Source: Vicia villosa
Lineage: Eukaryota; Streptophyta; Magnoliopsida; Fabales; Fabaceae
Assembly (NCBI RefSeq): GCF_029867415.1
Contig: NC_081183.1
Location: 12,706,404-12,770,403, forward strand
Length of the DNA: 64,000 nt
Direction: 5' to 3'
Part shown: one piece after another, positions 25,109-38,599 of the stretch
How the letters are laid out: each line of letters opens with the position of its first letter
Position numbering within the stretch: position 1 is the first letter of the stretch
Made by a program: the position numbers and the translations under genes
The notes under the pieces: model-generated
Told to the model about the DNA's origin: nothing
The model's input: only the letters and a program-made list of their open reading frames with translations
Databases searched by the model: none

Positions 25109-28100
25109 TGTTGCACCCCAAAATTTGCCCTCTTTTCTTGTGCTATAAGTTATGGATGGCGTTTATTTTGTCATTCAAAAATCAAGAAAATAATAAAGAG
25201 TTTCTCATCTGAGTGCTTGAATTTGTGGAGGTTTGATGGAGGATTAATTGGCTTATATGATGAGGTTTCCTCTACGCCCCAAATACTGTCTTCCTCAAGT
25301 TTTCTTCAATGGATTGTTGTTGTGGTGTTTTGAAATACAAGTGTGGTGGCATAGGAGATTGATTGGTTCACTTACTTTGGTCAATACACTTTGCGGTTCT
25401 CATCAAATGTTTGTTACTTCAATCACAATTTAATTGGTATTTTGAGAATTGAAGTTAAGGATTCAAGGTTGTCATTGAAGTTTAGAAGTGAAGGTTTACC
25501 AAGTGAACCAAGTTTCATCGAAATGGCGATTTGATTAGAGTTTATTGATTAATATTCAAAGTAATCTAAATCAAAGTTTCGTTCAAAATTCTTTCCAAGG
25601 GAGGAATCAAGATTCATTCAAATGTCATTCACTCAAAGTCAAAGTTCAAAGGCTTGAAGCATATTTCTAAATCATAGCAATTCATGTTATTTCCAATTAC
25701 AAATATGATCCAAGTCCATGTTCATTACAAACTATGTTCAAATTACAAATGTCCATACAATTCATTACCAAAAAAAAGTGAATTACAAAAGGAAAAGCCC
25801 ACTAAACCAGTTACAAAAATCATTAAAAAAAGGGGATTTGCCCTTCATGCTCCATCAAAAACCGTCATCTTCATACATCAGTAGAGAAAAACTGCAGCGT
25901 GAAAAAAGAGCCCTGTACTCATCAACATCAAACCATTTTTGCTTCATCCAATAAGCTAGTCCTGCGCCTGCATAAAACCGGTTCAATAAGAACACTCAAA
26001 CCTTGACCAAAACCATACTGCAGCCAAAGGAAATAAACCAAACTGATGCCGGTTCGAATAAAAAACTAACCGCAATCACAAAGGGGGGAAGAAAAGTATC
26101 GGGAACAGATTGTAACAAACTTTCATAACGCAAAAACTCAGAATCTTCATACAACCGAAAACACCAAACTCTCTGAACTCTCAATTTCTCGGAAAACTCA
26201 ACAAACTCTTGGAACTCGGAAACGCTCCCATTGAATCTTCATCATCATCAACCACTAAATGAATTCACAAAAACCTTTCAATCTTCACTGTCTTTGGAGC
26301 TTCTTCATGATTCATTCATCGAAAACCAAAACTCAGAAAAAGCTTAAGAAAAAGGTATAACAGAATTTCAGATCGAAAACAGAAGAGAACTCACCTCATA
26401 ACCGAAAACAGAATTCGTAACAAACTTTTTTGCTCTTTCTCAATCTTCTTCTCTGCTATCTTCATCACCAATCCTTGAATTCACAGAAAACTCAAGAATC
26501 TTCACCATTCATAACCTTCAATCTTCTTCATCCTTAACAATCAGAATCTCAACCTTCCTCAACCTTCTCCGTCTTCGACTCACCAACACATAGAACCATA
26601 AATTCATAACAGCAACTTCATCTTCAATCAGAAACCTGCAACAAGAACAATCGAACTCTTCATTTTCAATTAGGCAACAGTTTCATAACCTCAAGAACTT
26701 CAATCATCATCTTCTCGATACCTCAATTCAATCGTCACCTTCACAACTCTCGTTTAATCTTCAATCATTCTTCTCTTCAATCTCAGAGCCACAACAACAT
26801 TGAATCTTCAATCGGATCTCGAATTTCATCATCTCCTTCAATCACCGACGCTTCACAATTCATCAGCATCATCATCGCGTCGTTCATCATCACCGTCGAT
26901 TCACCACAGAAGATTCTTCAATCTCTCATCATCTGATGTCGTATTCGAACTTCATTAGCGAATCGGAGAGTCTGAAAACAAATCGGAGACTGAGAGGATC
27001 TTGTTTGATTGAGTGAAATCGGAATCACCGAGAGGTGAATGCAAGAGAAGACGAGAGATCCGGAACGGACTCTCCGATGTCGCCTCCGGCCGCTGCGCCG
27101 CTGGTTCGTTGAGGTCTGAGAGAGGGAGAGAATCCGTGTCGTTCAAACCATTGCTGCGAGTTCATCGGAGAAGAAGATGAACCGCCGCCGCCGTCGCCTG
27201 AGTGTGAGGAGGGAGAACTAAGACTCCAATGGCCATTCACGTAAACCTTTAACCCTAATCCCTTTCTTTCAATTGTTTTTTCTGTTAATTGGTTTTGGTG
27301 ATAATTGAATCTTAATTGTGGATAAAACATGATGAATAGGATTAATACAGTTGTTAATTGATGTTAATTAAAGAGAATATGATAACTAGTGATTAATTGA
27401 TGATGTTTGGACTGTGAGAATTGGACAAGAACCATTGAACAACCATGGGCCTCTTACATGAAATCCATCGCTACACCTCCCTATAGCCCACGCACCATCT
27501 CTGTTTTTTTGTCATGCTGAAATCAATACAAAAACAATCTGCTTGGGCCTCAGTCCCTGGGCCCTGCGCCTTTGCTTCTCACTGCACCACTGTTTCCAGC
27601 AATAAACCCCCTGGATCCATTTATTTTCATGTTAGGACTAGGTTTTCATTTAGATTTTTCCTATTTCTTTTTTAGGTGATAAATGCATGTAATAAAAATC
27701 ATTTGTGTGTTAGTTTATAGATGATAAAATGCTATAAAAAATATGATGTTTGATTAGTTTTCTCGCATTGATAAAAAATGAATAAAAACATGTATTCTTT
27801 TTTAGTTAGAATTAGATTTTTGTTTCCTATATTTGTTTTAGATGATAAAAATAACCAAAAACATGTGATATTTTGCTTGTTAGAATTTAATTGTTTTATA
27901 CATAGTTTTGTTTGTTTACTTTGAGATAAAAATGTCATGAAAACAATTTAATCTTGTTAGGCTTTTGTTTAGGATTTACTTGGAATTTAATTTCTATTAT
28001 TTTCTATGGCGGGTGCATGCCTCCTTGTTATTACTGATTTGGTTGTTGAGATGTGCGAGGTACTTTGAGAGGGCCTTCGATTGCTTCGTGTTCCACTTTA

Positions 28101-29608
28101 TTTGTGGGACACAAACTCGCTTCCGGTGCGACTTGACTTGTGTTGTGTTCCACTTTATTTGTGGAACACGAACTTCTTCCCGACGGGATTCATCTGATCT
28201 CTCATTCATTGAGATGTATACTCCTGTATTGTCTGGATTGTTTCCCTTGCAGGTTGCTCGTGTGGTTATGCTCGACGTGTACCACATGTCGCTCGTGATT
28301 TATCTTCATGACGACGCTTTGTGACTCGCTTTGCTTGATGATGGCTTACGCGAAGTATTCCGGACTTCTCTGCTTATGCTTGCTAGCTCATTGCGGATTT
28401 GCTATCCGTTCAGTATTGTCTCCTTGTCCCTTTTACCGCTTTCCGCATCATCCTTTAACATGAGAAGTAGGACCTAGACATGCATCTGGCCAAGTCCTCG
28501 AAAGAGGCTCTGTTTTTGCTGGTGTGTTTACATTTGTGCTTTGCGGCAGGGAGTCACGGTGTAATAAGTCCTATATGGCACTCCGTTAAGTCCTCATGGA
28601 AGGCACGCGGAAAGGGTTAGCAATCAACCCCCGCCTAGTTTCATCGAGTCCGTTCAGTAAGCGCACGCTACGCGTTGCTCGCTTCTGAACCAGCACAAGA
28701 TCTTGTTATCGAGTATGTCAGGAAAAGGGTTCATGTAGCCGGACCCCCGCCTTTCTTATAGCTCGCGTCGCTCGATGTTGATGCTCGGTGTATGCACGCA
28801 CCGTTTTCCTTTATGATCCGTGACGGCTTGGTTGCTGAGAGGGGTCCGCCCTCTTGTCTATGGCCCGATCATTTTCACGAGGTCTGATGCTTGGTTGACT
28901 TGGGTTGAGCTGCTCCCCTTGGCTATGGCGGGACCGCCTTTCTACCACTTGGCCAGTGCCTTTGGTTTGTTTGCTTCACGAGTGGATGCACGTTTGTGTG
29001 CTATATTGTTTGCATTCGCTTTTCCCCCGTAGGTTGGCTAGTTTAGCTTAGACTTGTACCCTTTGTATGATAACATTAGGTAGCAAGCTTTCCCCTCTTA
29101 GTTTAGGTTTTCCTCATGCATTCTTTAAAACACAAACCACACTCTTTGATTTGCTTTTCTTAAGAGCTTGTTATTTCCGCTCCATTCCCAGCATAAGTCT
29201 CCAAAGGTCGAGCAGCGGAGTGTGAATATAACTCGTTCACCTAAAAAACACAAAACAAACAGAAATTAGTTAGCCGAGCTACGGTAACTCTGATTCTGCA
29301 AAACAGATACGTAGGCAGCGGGGTAGGGCCCGTGCGAGCATAATACTTTCTTTTCCCTACATTCTGCATTCATTTTAGTCCAGATTAGCGTAGTTTTCTT
29401 ACACACCCATAGTTTTAGACACAGGCGTGGATACCATCGAGTACGATGGGCGTGAGGGGTGCTCATACCTTCCCCTCGCGTAACCGACTCCCTTACCCTT
29501 TTTCTCTGGTCGTGAGACCGTTGTTTTGTTTTGTGGTTTGCTGGCATCCCCTTCCTTTTCAGGATAAATATGTTAGTGGCGACTCTGTTAATTTTCGCGG
29601 TAGCGACA
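25109..29608 (+). repeat. 5' LTR of the Ogre-like element (4500 bp)
   Basis: Begins TGTTGCACCCCAAAATTTGC and ends TTTTCGCGGTAGCGACA. Differences from the 3' LTR noticed by eye are near 25686-25733 (one ATGTTC fewer here), 25914, 26675, 27886, 28608, 28989, 29226 and 29301. Open frames inside the LTR are duplicated in both LTRs and show no protein-like character. Confidence 0.93.
28088..28169 (+). repeat. Paired hairpins in the Ogre-like LTR
   Basis: A perfect inverted repeat GTGTTCCAC-tttattt-GTGGAACAC lies at 28145-28169. A related copy with one stem mismatch (GTGGGACAC) lies 57 bp upstream at 28088-28112. The same pair is present in the 3' LTR at about 43827-43908. It could fold in RNA (termination, polyadenylation or dimerisation), but no function is shown. 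Confidence 0.7.
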
Positions 29609-29610
29609 GC

Positions 29611-29628
29611 TGGCGACTCTGCTGGGGA
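29611..29628 (+). promoter_or_regulatory. Primer binding site of the Ogre-like element
   Basis: TGGCGACTCTGCTGGGGA starts two bases after the 5' LTR end. It closely resembles the tRNA-Arg-type primer site described for Ogre elements. It is intact, as expected of a recently mobile element. Confidence 0.82.
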
Positions 29629-30940
29629 CGTCTCGACCTGTTGCTGGTCCGGACTCAGCAAGTCGATCCTAGCGCTTGTGTGTTTATCATTGGGTGTTTT
29701 TATTGCTTTGCATATTTGCCTGTTTGCATTGCATTCTATGTGCGCTTTTACTTTTCTGCATCATATTCTGGACTGGCTGGATCTCTGTCTGTTGGGTGGG
29801 TGTTTCAAGAGGTAAAAGGCCCAATACCCAGGCTATGTGTGAACCATAGGAACCCTAGGATAGAGTGGGAGCATGGTTTGTCTCGAGGTGTACGTCTCGG
29901 GATGGATTATGTGACCATGAGCAGAGTAGTGGTTTCAAACGGAGGTATTATCGTCACCCGCTTCCGCGCTGTGATGATGCTTACCTTCGGGCGGACCGTA
30001 TACTGCGTTTCATGACCTTACCTTGGCCTAGATTTACCCGTGAGTGGGGCGGGAATCAATCATTGCTTAACAGGTACATTGATGGTGACTTTGGTTCTTG
30101 TTCGTGGGTTACCGCTGTTCTCGTTCGAGTGTACTATTGGTTCCTGTTCATGGGGTACTATGGTTCTTGTTCGAGTAGTGATCTATGTTCTATTCCAGTG
30201 TGTTGGTGACTATATGTTCTGGTTCCGATGGTAACTTGTTCCATTGGTGACTTGTGGTTTGTGTGGTGGTCCAAAACTATACCGAACCTTTGAACCTGGA
30301 TCGTATAACTTTGAGGAGATCCAGACATGTCTGGTGGGAGACATCCAAAATCCCACCACCTTGCATCATTGCATGTTTACTTTTCCAAAAAAAATGATGT
30401 ACAAAAAATAACTAGCATACATGTTCCTCTCATTTCCAAGGAATCATATATTTAAGCCTCGTGTCGAGCTTTTCCATCTCTTGCTTGCTAAAAAATAAAG
30501 AAAAACGAGGATTCCTTGGAAATCGAATGAACATGGCATTGCATTCATATCATGCATCTCATACATTCCATGCATAACAGGTGTTCAGGATCGAGGATCT
30601 CTAATTCAGACTTGGTACTCTCACGAGACTCAGATTTGACCTATTCTTATTGTATGCTCAAAGATCAGTCATGAAACAACTTTGTGGGGTGACCAAGAGG
30701 AAAGCTCAATTGAGGTTCTTTTTGAAGACTTGTCTTATGCTCATTTGCTTCCAAGCTTGCTTTATTTGCAACTGGTTAAGCTCCGTACTGTGGAGATGTC
30801 TACATATTATCTACTTGATGACGATGACACTAGGTGTGAATTCTATTCTGGGGCACCTGGTCGTGATGTTGGATCTACAAGTCTTTGAAATTGCTTGGGG
30901 CTCCCGCACGAGGGATAAGCAAGACATTGTCTATCTTGAG
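29629..30940 (+). other. Ogre-like element: 5' internal non-coding leader
   Basis: No gag start is recognisable. Irregular repeats of 'ggttcttgttcgtgggttac' type words occur at 30090-30260. Frames of 60-120 codons here have no recognised domain. At 30891-30945 begins a repeat unit ('ttggggctcccgcacgaggg', 'ataagcaagacatt') that recurs at 35282 and 35389. Confidence 0.6.
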
Positions 30941-30945
30941 CATTG

Positions 30946-33900
30946 TGTAACACCCCGATTTTTAACAGCGAGAGTGTATTTTTTTTCTTTTTTAAAACAA
31001 CAAAGTCTTTGAAATATGATCATCTTTAAAACAAATCAGAGTAAATTTTTGTAAGACAATGATCATAATACAAGACCTCTTTTATAAATTGTTTTCTCAA
31101 TTAAAGGTTTAAGAACACAATTAAACATATTGTCTAAAAGAACATAATGACAACCTGTCTAAATCTTTTCCATAACTAGGACCAAAGAAATGCCCAAGGT
31201 TATAAAATATTAGACCACTTGAATATATTTTCTTACAAAGTATTTGACAACAAGTGAAGGTCAATACTAGTAACACATTTAAGCATTAAGCTTCAACAAC
31301 AAACTTCCCAATAACAGACCGAGACAACACTCTGGAACATAACCCTGAGCTGATTTTGAATTCCAAGCGAAGGATGACTTAGTACAAATGACTCGTTATA
31401 ACTATAAGTCATGATGATTTCTATCGCCAAAGACATTCTCATCTTGCAAGTCTTCGCGACACCAAGATACCTTAACTATCCCCAATTGCTAACAGCCTGG
31501 GTGGTCGTTAGCCACAACAGAATAATAGTAGAGGGTCACAATCTAAAAACAGCATACATGAAAGAATACACACATGCAAGTAAAACATGATATACAACAG
31601 TCACAGTATTTATTTCAACAAATAAAGTAATGCACAAATATCCAAATGCAGACTCTACATGGGTGTGATCCCCCTAACCGGGTTCCTCACATGCATGAAT
31701 TCCGGAATTTAACCTCTCCGCAGAGAGTCGTGGCCTCTTTCCACTAAAAGGTTCTGCCTCACTAAAAGTGATCCCAACAGACACCGAGGTACTGCCTCAC
31801 TAGAAGTGATCCCAACAGAAACCAACTCAATAAAATCCCGCAGGATTAGGTGGGCTCAATCTACTAGAGTCCTCACCCGGTGCAGTCCTCTCGACATACA
31901 CGCAACTATGATATGCATGAGCACATATATGCAAATGCATCATAACATTTCTCAATAGTCAATTCATATTATTTTCAACAAATCATATGAAAACACATTC
32001 TCAAGTTTAGCATCATAGCCGAAACACACATCCCCAGCCGGGCACACAATCATTCATACCAGCACATATGCATTCAATCATATATAATATCGTTAGAAAG
32101 TGCCCTTACCTTAGCAAGCTTGAAACACATTCAACTTACGCTACATGAGAACGATATGTCTCTCTCGACGAGGTCTCTATCCAGTTCACACTTTCAACCT
32201 TTTAAAATACACAATTTAATTAAGTTAACACTAACCCAATTACATTTATAATTAAGGCTCTATTTCTTGGCCAATTACTTAATCAATTAGGTTAGGTTTA
32301 GGTTTTAATTATCATTTTCTAAATTAAACATTTTATATTTAGAATATATCTTTTCAAATAGAAAATGAATTTTTCTCTTAAAAGAATTATAAAATATTAA
32401 TGCAAAAAGTTCATAATTCACTGGTTTAAAATAGTATTATGATATTGTCATAAACATTATTATTTGCCTACTACTTTGTTTGAAATTATTAAAATAATGA
32501 TTATATATTTAAAATCATCTTTAAGTAAGGAATTGATCAAAAACTAAAGAATTAAATTTAGTTATTCATATGTGATAAAAAAATATATAGTATTTAAATT
32601 TTAAAATTTAAAATCTCTAACCAATATTAACTCAAAATTATAACTTATCAAGACAATATTGATAGCTTCTAAAAAGTAATTAGTTTCAACTCATAATAAA
32701 TAAAATAATATTACACTATTAATAATATAAGGACAATTTAATAAACCACTTAATTAAAATAGGATATACATAAGAGAATCTTGAGAACTAATGTAGTTTA
32801 AAAATAAAATTATACTTATGAGTAACAACAACAATATTATTTTGTTATTTTGATGATTCAATCATGCCAATATTATTTCAATTATAACCATAAAATCATT
32901 TTTGTAACATAGTAAGATATAATACACGATGAGAATAAATATTTTGAATTTTAAAATTAACTCATAACCTAATATTAACTTTTAATTTATGAAAGCCAAA
33001 TTAATCAATAAAATAATAACTTTTAATACATAATCATATATCGATTTGATTTCCAAAATAGTCATATAGTCATTGTGTGGGCATAATTAAATTGAATTCC
33101 ATTTATTTGATTACTACATTCTTTTGGATTTACCAAATTAATTCTAACCAAATTTAAAACTTTAGTGAATGGCTAGAAATTATGATAACAATTGGTATTT
33201 CATATTTTAGTTCAGAAAAAATTATTCTACCTTTAAAAGTTCTTAAATATTATTATTTCCTATATTTAAATTGAATCCATACCAACTATAATATTTATTT
33301 GAAATTATATAGAACTAAAGTCATTTTCTTTTAATTTTGAACAATAGTTATAGTATTGATAAACACTAGATATCATATAACTTTGAATCTACCCGTTTTA
33401 GATTTTTAAAAATTCGGATGAATTTGTTTCTGAATTTATCTGTTAACTTGAGTCTTATATCATATAAAGGAAAATCATAATATAAATATTAAAAAAATTT
33501 AGATTAATATACAACAGTCCAGATTATTTCTTTAAACTAGTATGCTCTAAATATATAGATTAAATAAACTTAGAATCAGGTTCACTTAAAACAAAAGTAG
33601 AGAATAAATGGGTGAGATAAAGTTATTCATTAAATGAAAAGAAAGAAATTATACCAAAGTCTTGTTTGTGAGCATTCAAAGTGATTTAAATGGTATAGAA
33701 GAGAAGAGAGGATGTGAAATAGTGTTTAATGTTGCTGTTCTGCACACAGAGAGAGTGAAAATTGAGTGGTGTGTGACTTATGATTTTTCTAATGACATGC
33801 ATTTATAAGTTATGCCATTCAACATGCACCCTTGGATTGAATAGTGGTATGAGATAAGAACAATCTCTAGCCTTTGGATTCTCACTCACAAGACAAGTTA

Positions 33901-34597
33901 TTATCACTCTATGAAAAAATATCTAGATATTTTAGTTACCACTTGAAAGTGGTATTAGTTCATTTTTCTTATATTTTTAACTCATGCCGACATATATGCA
34001 AATAGATTTGGAAAATATCGTATTTTAACTCAAATATACACATAGAAAAAAATACCCGGAACAATTAACAATCGAACGCGCGTTTGAGCGAAAAATAAAA
34101 ATGAACATATTAAAATGATATATATTGTACGAAGTTTAATAAAATAGACTGAAAATGATCAAAATCACAAATAAAAATACCCGGTTAAACAAGCTCTAAC
34201 AGGTAAATTTATGACCGTAAATATTGTCGAAAAAAATAAAAAGATTTTACCAACGCAATCTACGCGCAACATAGATTAATAAAATATTCTGGTACAAGTC
34301 AAAACTCAAAATATTTTGCCTGCTAATTTTTCACACCTTGTTGAATCGCTTCAACCGGTCAGTATGTAAAACTCCTATTTAAATTTTGACAAAATAAAAA
34401 TCTCTGGCATGGATAATTAAAACTACAAGAGAATGGTACCAATATTAATAGAGTTTTGATTGTACTTTGGCATGGTCTCAATAACTCTTTGTTATTTATA
34501 AACAATTATTAAAAATAATCGATAAAATAAAATAGCATAATACTATTTAATATTCTCAAATTCTAATTCACACTAACGTACTTTTATGGGTCTTACA
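30946..34597 (-). mobile_element. Solo LTR (3652 bp) inside the Ogre-like element, TSD cattg
   Basis: The ends are TGTAACACCCCGATTTTT (30946) and GGGTCTTACA (34597), with cattg on both sides (30941-30945, 34598-34602). It interrupts the 'gggataagcaagac ... aaatccctaaagcac' unit, whose uninterrupted versions at 35282-35365 and 35389-35465 act as empty sites. Read on the minus strand it starts TGTAAGACCC and ends GGGGTGTTACA, a common Ty3/gypsy LTR pattern. It is AT-rich and has no coding region. The name Tekay-like is by resemblance only. Confidence 0.87.
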
Positions 34598-37500
34598 CAT
34601 TGCACCATTTGCATTGCTCGAATCCCTAAAGCACTGACAAATTCCGTGTGACTTCGTCAGAATCTTCTGCCAAGCAGTAATCAAACGTGGTTTACATAGA
34701 CACCTCTCATTCTCAAGGTTCTATTTCATATCCCAAGTCACCTCCTCTCTTGGAGTTTCCTTGTCAATATCCTTTGCTTGTCAACAGAGACAGAAAGAGT
34801 AAGAAGCAAGTTGATGTAATCCTAATGCCCGGTGTTCAGTTGCTTCTCTGCTTGTTGGAATTTCAGTTGGTTAAGATTCATTCTTTGAGTGTTTCTCACC
34901 ACATGTAGCTCTCCTGATTTCGATGACAATTACTCAGTGTTTCCATTCTGAGGGTACCTGATCATGATGTCAAGCTTTATAAGGTATTAAGGTACAAAAA
35001 GTCTAGGACTTGCTTGATACAGAGATGTTTGAGTTTATTCGTAATGCTTCCTACTGGTCAATCCCATTTCATCTTCCGCAAGTAGAATGATTGTTCTTCC
35101 TCGAGGAGTAACTCATGAAAATCACTTGCAATTGGTACTGCCAGAGGTTTCCTTCACAACAACTCTTGTGTGTTCCAAGTAATGACTTAGATAGCCAAGC
35201 GTCAGAGGTTATTGTTGTTCGCTGATAGCAATATAAAGTTTCCTACATTCATGATGGTGTTTTCTGTTTCAACAACTATATTTGGGGCTCCCGACCGAGG
35301 GATAAGCAAGACTCCGTGTTCTTGAGTTCGCATCATTGGCAGCTCAAATCCCTAAAGCATTCACAAACTCTAGTCGCTATATTTGGGGCTCCCAACCGAG
35401 GGATAAGCAAGACACCTTGTATCTTGAGTTTGTGCACCACTGGCACAACTCAAATCCCTAAAAGCTGAGCACTTGCAACTTCTGTATGACTTTGCCAAAA
35501 TCTTCTTCCAGGAAGTGATCTAAAGTGTTCTGACGTAGTGCTGGGTGTGCTTTCCACTCTAGAGGCACTTGGTTATCTGATGGAAGGTTGTAAGTCATTC
35601 AAAGACAAGGTTTGAGACCTGATTGACACAAAGGCTATCACATTCGCACCTGAAGGCTAGAGTTGAAGTTCTCCTCCGACTCAGCGGGTCTTTTGAAGCA
35701 ATAAGTCCATACGGAGAGGATCTCCTCAACATTGGCAATTCTTAATTCATCATGCATGTTCATTTTTAAGCTTTCTTGTTTTGTTCAATACTGTTTGTAT
35801 GCAAAACTTGTTTGTTTTTGAACTATAATCATAATGCATTTGATATGTTTGTCTTGGAAAAATCCATTCGCTTTTGCTCTTATATGTTTTTATATGTTTT
35901 TTTGGTGATACTCAACTCTTGCTAATAAAGCATGATAACTCCGTAGGGAGAATGATGAACGTAATACCAATAACCTCAAATGGTATGCTTTTGAGTAGAA
36001 CCCTGTTGATGATGTACAGGCATTGTTTCAAATCCCCAAACACTGGAGATATAAGGGAGTGAAACCTTCGTTAACCCCTCTGAGCCTTCGAAGTAGGAGT
36101 TTCTTTTCTATTCATGAAAAAACCTCACATTTAACCCAGGGAAGGGTAGTATTCAGTTAACCTGATCTAGCATTCAAAAATCATCAGGAGCACACATTTA
36201 AGGATACAATAATGGTTATCTTTCAAAAGATTGAGGAAAGTCAAATCCACAACGATTATCCCTCACCTCATGAGGTTGAGACATCATGATTATCCCTCAC
36301 ATCAGGAGGTCGAGACCAACATCAAAGCCGTTGTGGTTTATCCCTCATATCAGGAGGTCAAAATATGACAATACCACAATGGTAATTCCTCATCAATCAA
36401 AGACTCAGGCAGTCACTATGCGCATCCAACAAATCTGAGATTCAGGATCACACGACTTGTTCAAAAAAAAAGAAAAAAAAAAAGAAGAATGAGAAAAAAA
36501 AAGAAAAAGCCCGCTAAGTCAACAAGTTGAAAGCATGTGACTTAGGCAAAAATTAGGGCATCCCGCTGGACATCCAACTCGAAATTCAAAAGAATTTGTC
36601 CAGGCAAAAGTTAGGGAAACAAAAAAAAAGAGCAAAGCAAAAGCGAAAAACAAGGATTACAAAATAAAAATCCTTAACAAAAAACAAAGTCGTGTGATCA
36701 GAAACAAAAAACGAAAGGTAAAGTGACTGCCATATCCAGAAGACCTCTTTGACTCCTCGATCATTTCCAAAATTCTCTTGAAAGACGAATGCTCGCATCG
36801 AGTTAACTGAACATAGGATTGGAGAACATCATGAAGGGGGTGGGCACCAAATAATTTGAGCCTAAAAATCTTTTTCTAAAAACCGTGAACCTGGCCACGT
36901 TACAACCCTTAAAAGTCGTAATTGAAGCAGGGTTAATTCGAAAGCAGACTATACATGAGAATAAGGTAAACTGACTCCTAGGAGATCCGCTAAGCGCTTG
37001 AGTTGGTATCACACCATCTTTCTTTCATAAAAAAACTCGATGTTACGACATCCTTTCAAAAGGTTTCTTTTAACTTCGAGACAAACATACTCTTTGCATT
37101 AGAATTATATTTCTCATAATAAACATTCTTTGCATATGAACAAGTGCTTAACATCAGGAAGTTTCCATCATGAACTTCAGATGAAAAGTTTTATCCTCCC
37201 GAAGGACAAGTTGTCTTCAGAACTCCGTTGAGCAGAGGCAGCAATATTTCAAAGTCTGATCACCCTCAAGGGCACAAAAGCGTTTGATTACTCTATCGAG
37301 CAAGTTTTCACTTAATCTGAGGCAATCAGGTCAAGATTCGAAGAATCTCTCAAAATGTTGAGTAATCAGGGGCATTCACCCAAGCACAGTCGAAGCTACT
37401 TCCAATACAGGTCAATCAGGGGCATGGTTCCAAAGCTCATGATACTGGGGCAAGTTGGCTATGATAGCACAAATTTCAAGAAGTTCTTACATGACGAATT

Positions 37501-37776
37501 TCTTCAAAGTCCTCACAGGCTGGGGCAAGACACTATGCATTGGCATTTTATCCTCATCAGGAGGTGTTCAGTTTAAAGTTCAGGTGTGAGCTAAACAACT
37601 TATGAACTTGAGAACTATCAGGGTCGTCATCCTCAATGATCCGAGGCTGAAAGTCCAATCTTTGGTGGCATCTCTTTGCATTTCAGTGCAATTTTCAAAT
37701 CTCTTCCAGAGGTTGCAACCGTTGGTTATCGGTATCCCTCAACTAGAGTCATGTCATGTGGACATCAAAGTCCCTT
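34598..37776 (+). other. Ogre-like element: central non-coding interior
   Basis: No pol motif is found in any frame. The region contains two further copies of the 'tttggggctccc(a/g)accgagg' unit (35282, 35389) and 'ttatccctcacatcaggagg' repeats at 36260-36365. Around 36461-36510 it is A-rich. Confidence 0.6.
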
Positions 37777-38152
37777 GCTTTCCGACCCTCGAGTCGTGAG
37801 TTTCCAACCCTCGTGTTGTGAGTCCTTTCCTTTCCGACCCTCGCGTCGTGAGTTTGATTCTTTTCCGACCCTCGTGTCGTGAGTTTGATTCCTTTCCGAC
37901 CCTCGCGTCGTGAGTTTGATTCCTTTCCGACCCTCGTGTCGTGAGTTTGATTCCTTTCCGACCCTCGTGTCGTGAGTTTGATTCCTTTCCGACCCTCGAG
38001 TCGTGAGTTTGATTCCTTTCCGACCCTCGTGTCGTGAGTTTATCTCCTTTCCGACCCTCGCGTCGTGAGTTTATTTCATTTCCGACCCTCGTGTCGTGAG
38101 TTTATCTCCTTTCCGACCCTCGAGTCGTGAGTTTCCGACCCTCGTGTCGTGG
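37777..38152 (+). repeat. 31-bp tandem repeat, about 13 copies
   Basis: Units of the form 'tttccgaccctcgtgtcgtg' plus 'agtttgattcc', 31 bp long over most of the array. The core CTCG-N-GTCGTGAG is invariant apart from N (a, c or t) and occasional changes. It lies upstream of the 3' LTR, where Ogre elements are known to carry tandem repeats. Confidence 0.92.
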
Positions 38153-38599
38153 ATTTCCAACAGTTGCAGATAGTTGTCATATACACTCCAATGTGTCTGT
38201 AAGCCCATTACTTGATTGGCATCCTTACAATCAACATGAATATGCAGAACACTATGAAAGCCAATGCTTGTTTGGTCCCTTTGAAGTCAACACTCGCTTG
38301 ACCCCTTAAGCCCACTTCCTGGTGGCTTTCTCTCGGAGAATCAATGCATGTTTGATGCTCCGGCCGATACTTGTTTGGTGTTCCAATCACTGCTTGCCTG
38401 TCAACTCATTGAATCCATTGCCTGTATGGAAGGTTTCAAAGCCAAGATGCGACAATCTGTTTGCTCTTGCATTTGCCTATTGTGGGTGAGCACTATTGTT
38501 CTCTTCCATGTGAAGAAATCCCGTGAAGGTGTCATGCTATATCCTGGGGCATTTTCATCTGTTTATCTCGCAGGAACATCCTTTTGAGTGCATCATATC

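Noticed and set aside
27965..28324. 119-codon frame in the LTR, also present at 43704-44063
   Set aside because: Identical in both LTRs only because the LTRs are young. The frame contains the hairpin repeats and no domain; an antisense frame of similar length exists over the same bases.
29446..30015. 189-codon frame across the 5' LTR end and leader of the Ogre-like element
   Set aside because: It runs through the LTR border and the primer binding site, so it cannot be a normal gag start, and it shows no gag-like motif.
36241..36370. Possible CRISPR-like regular repeats ('ttatccctcacatcaggagg')
   Set aside because: Plant nuclear retrotransposon interior; repeats are few, imperfect and unevenly spaced, with no associated genes.
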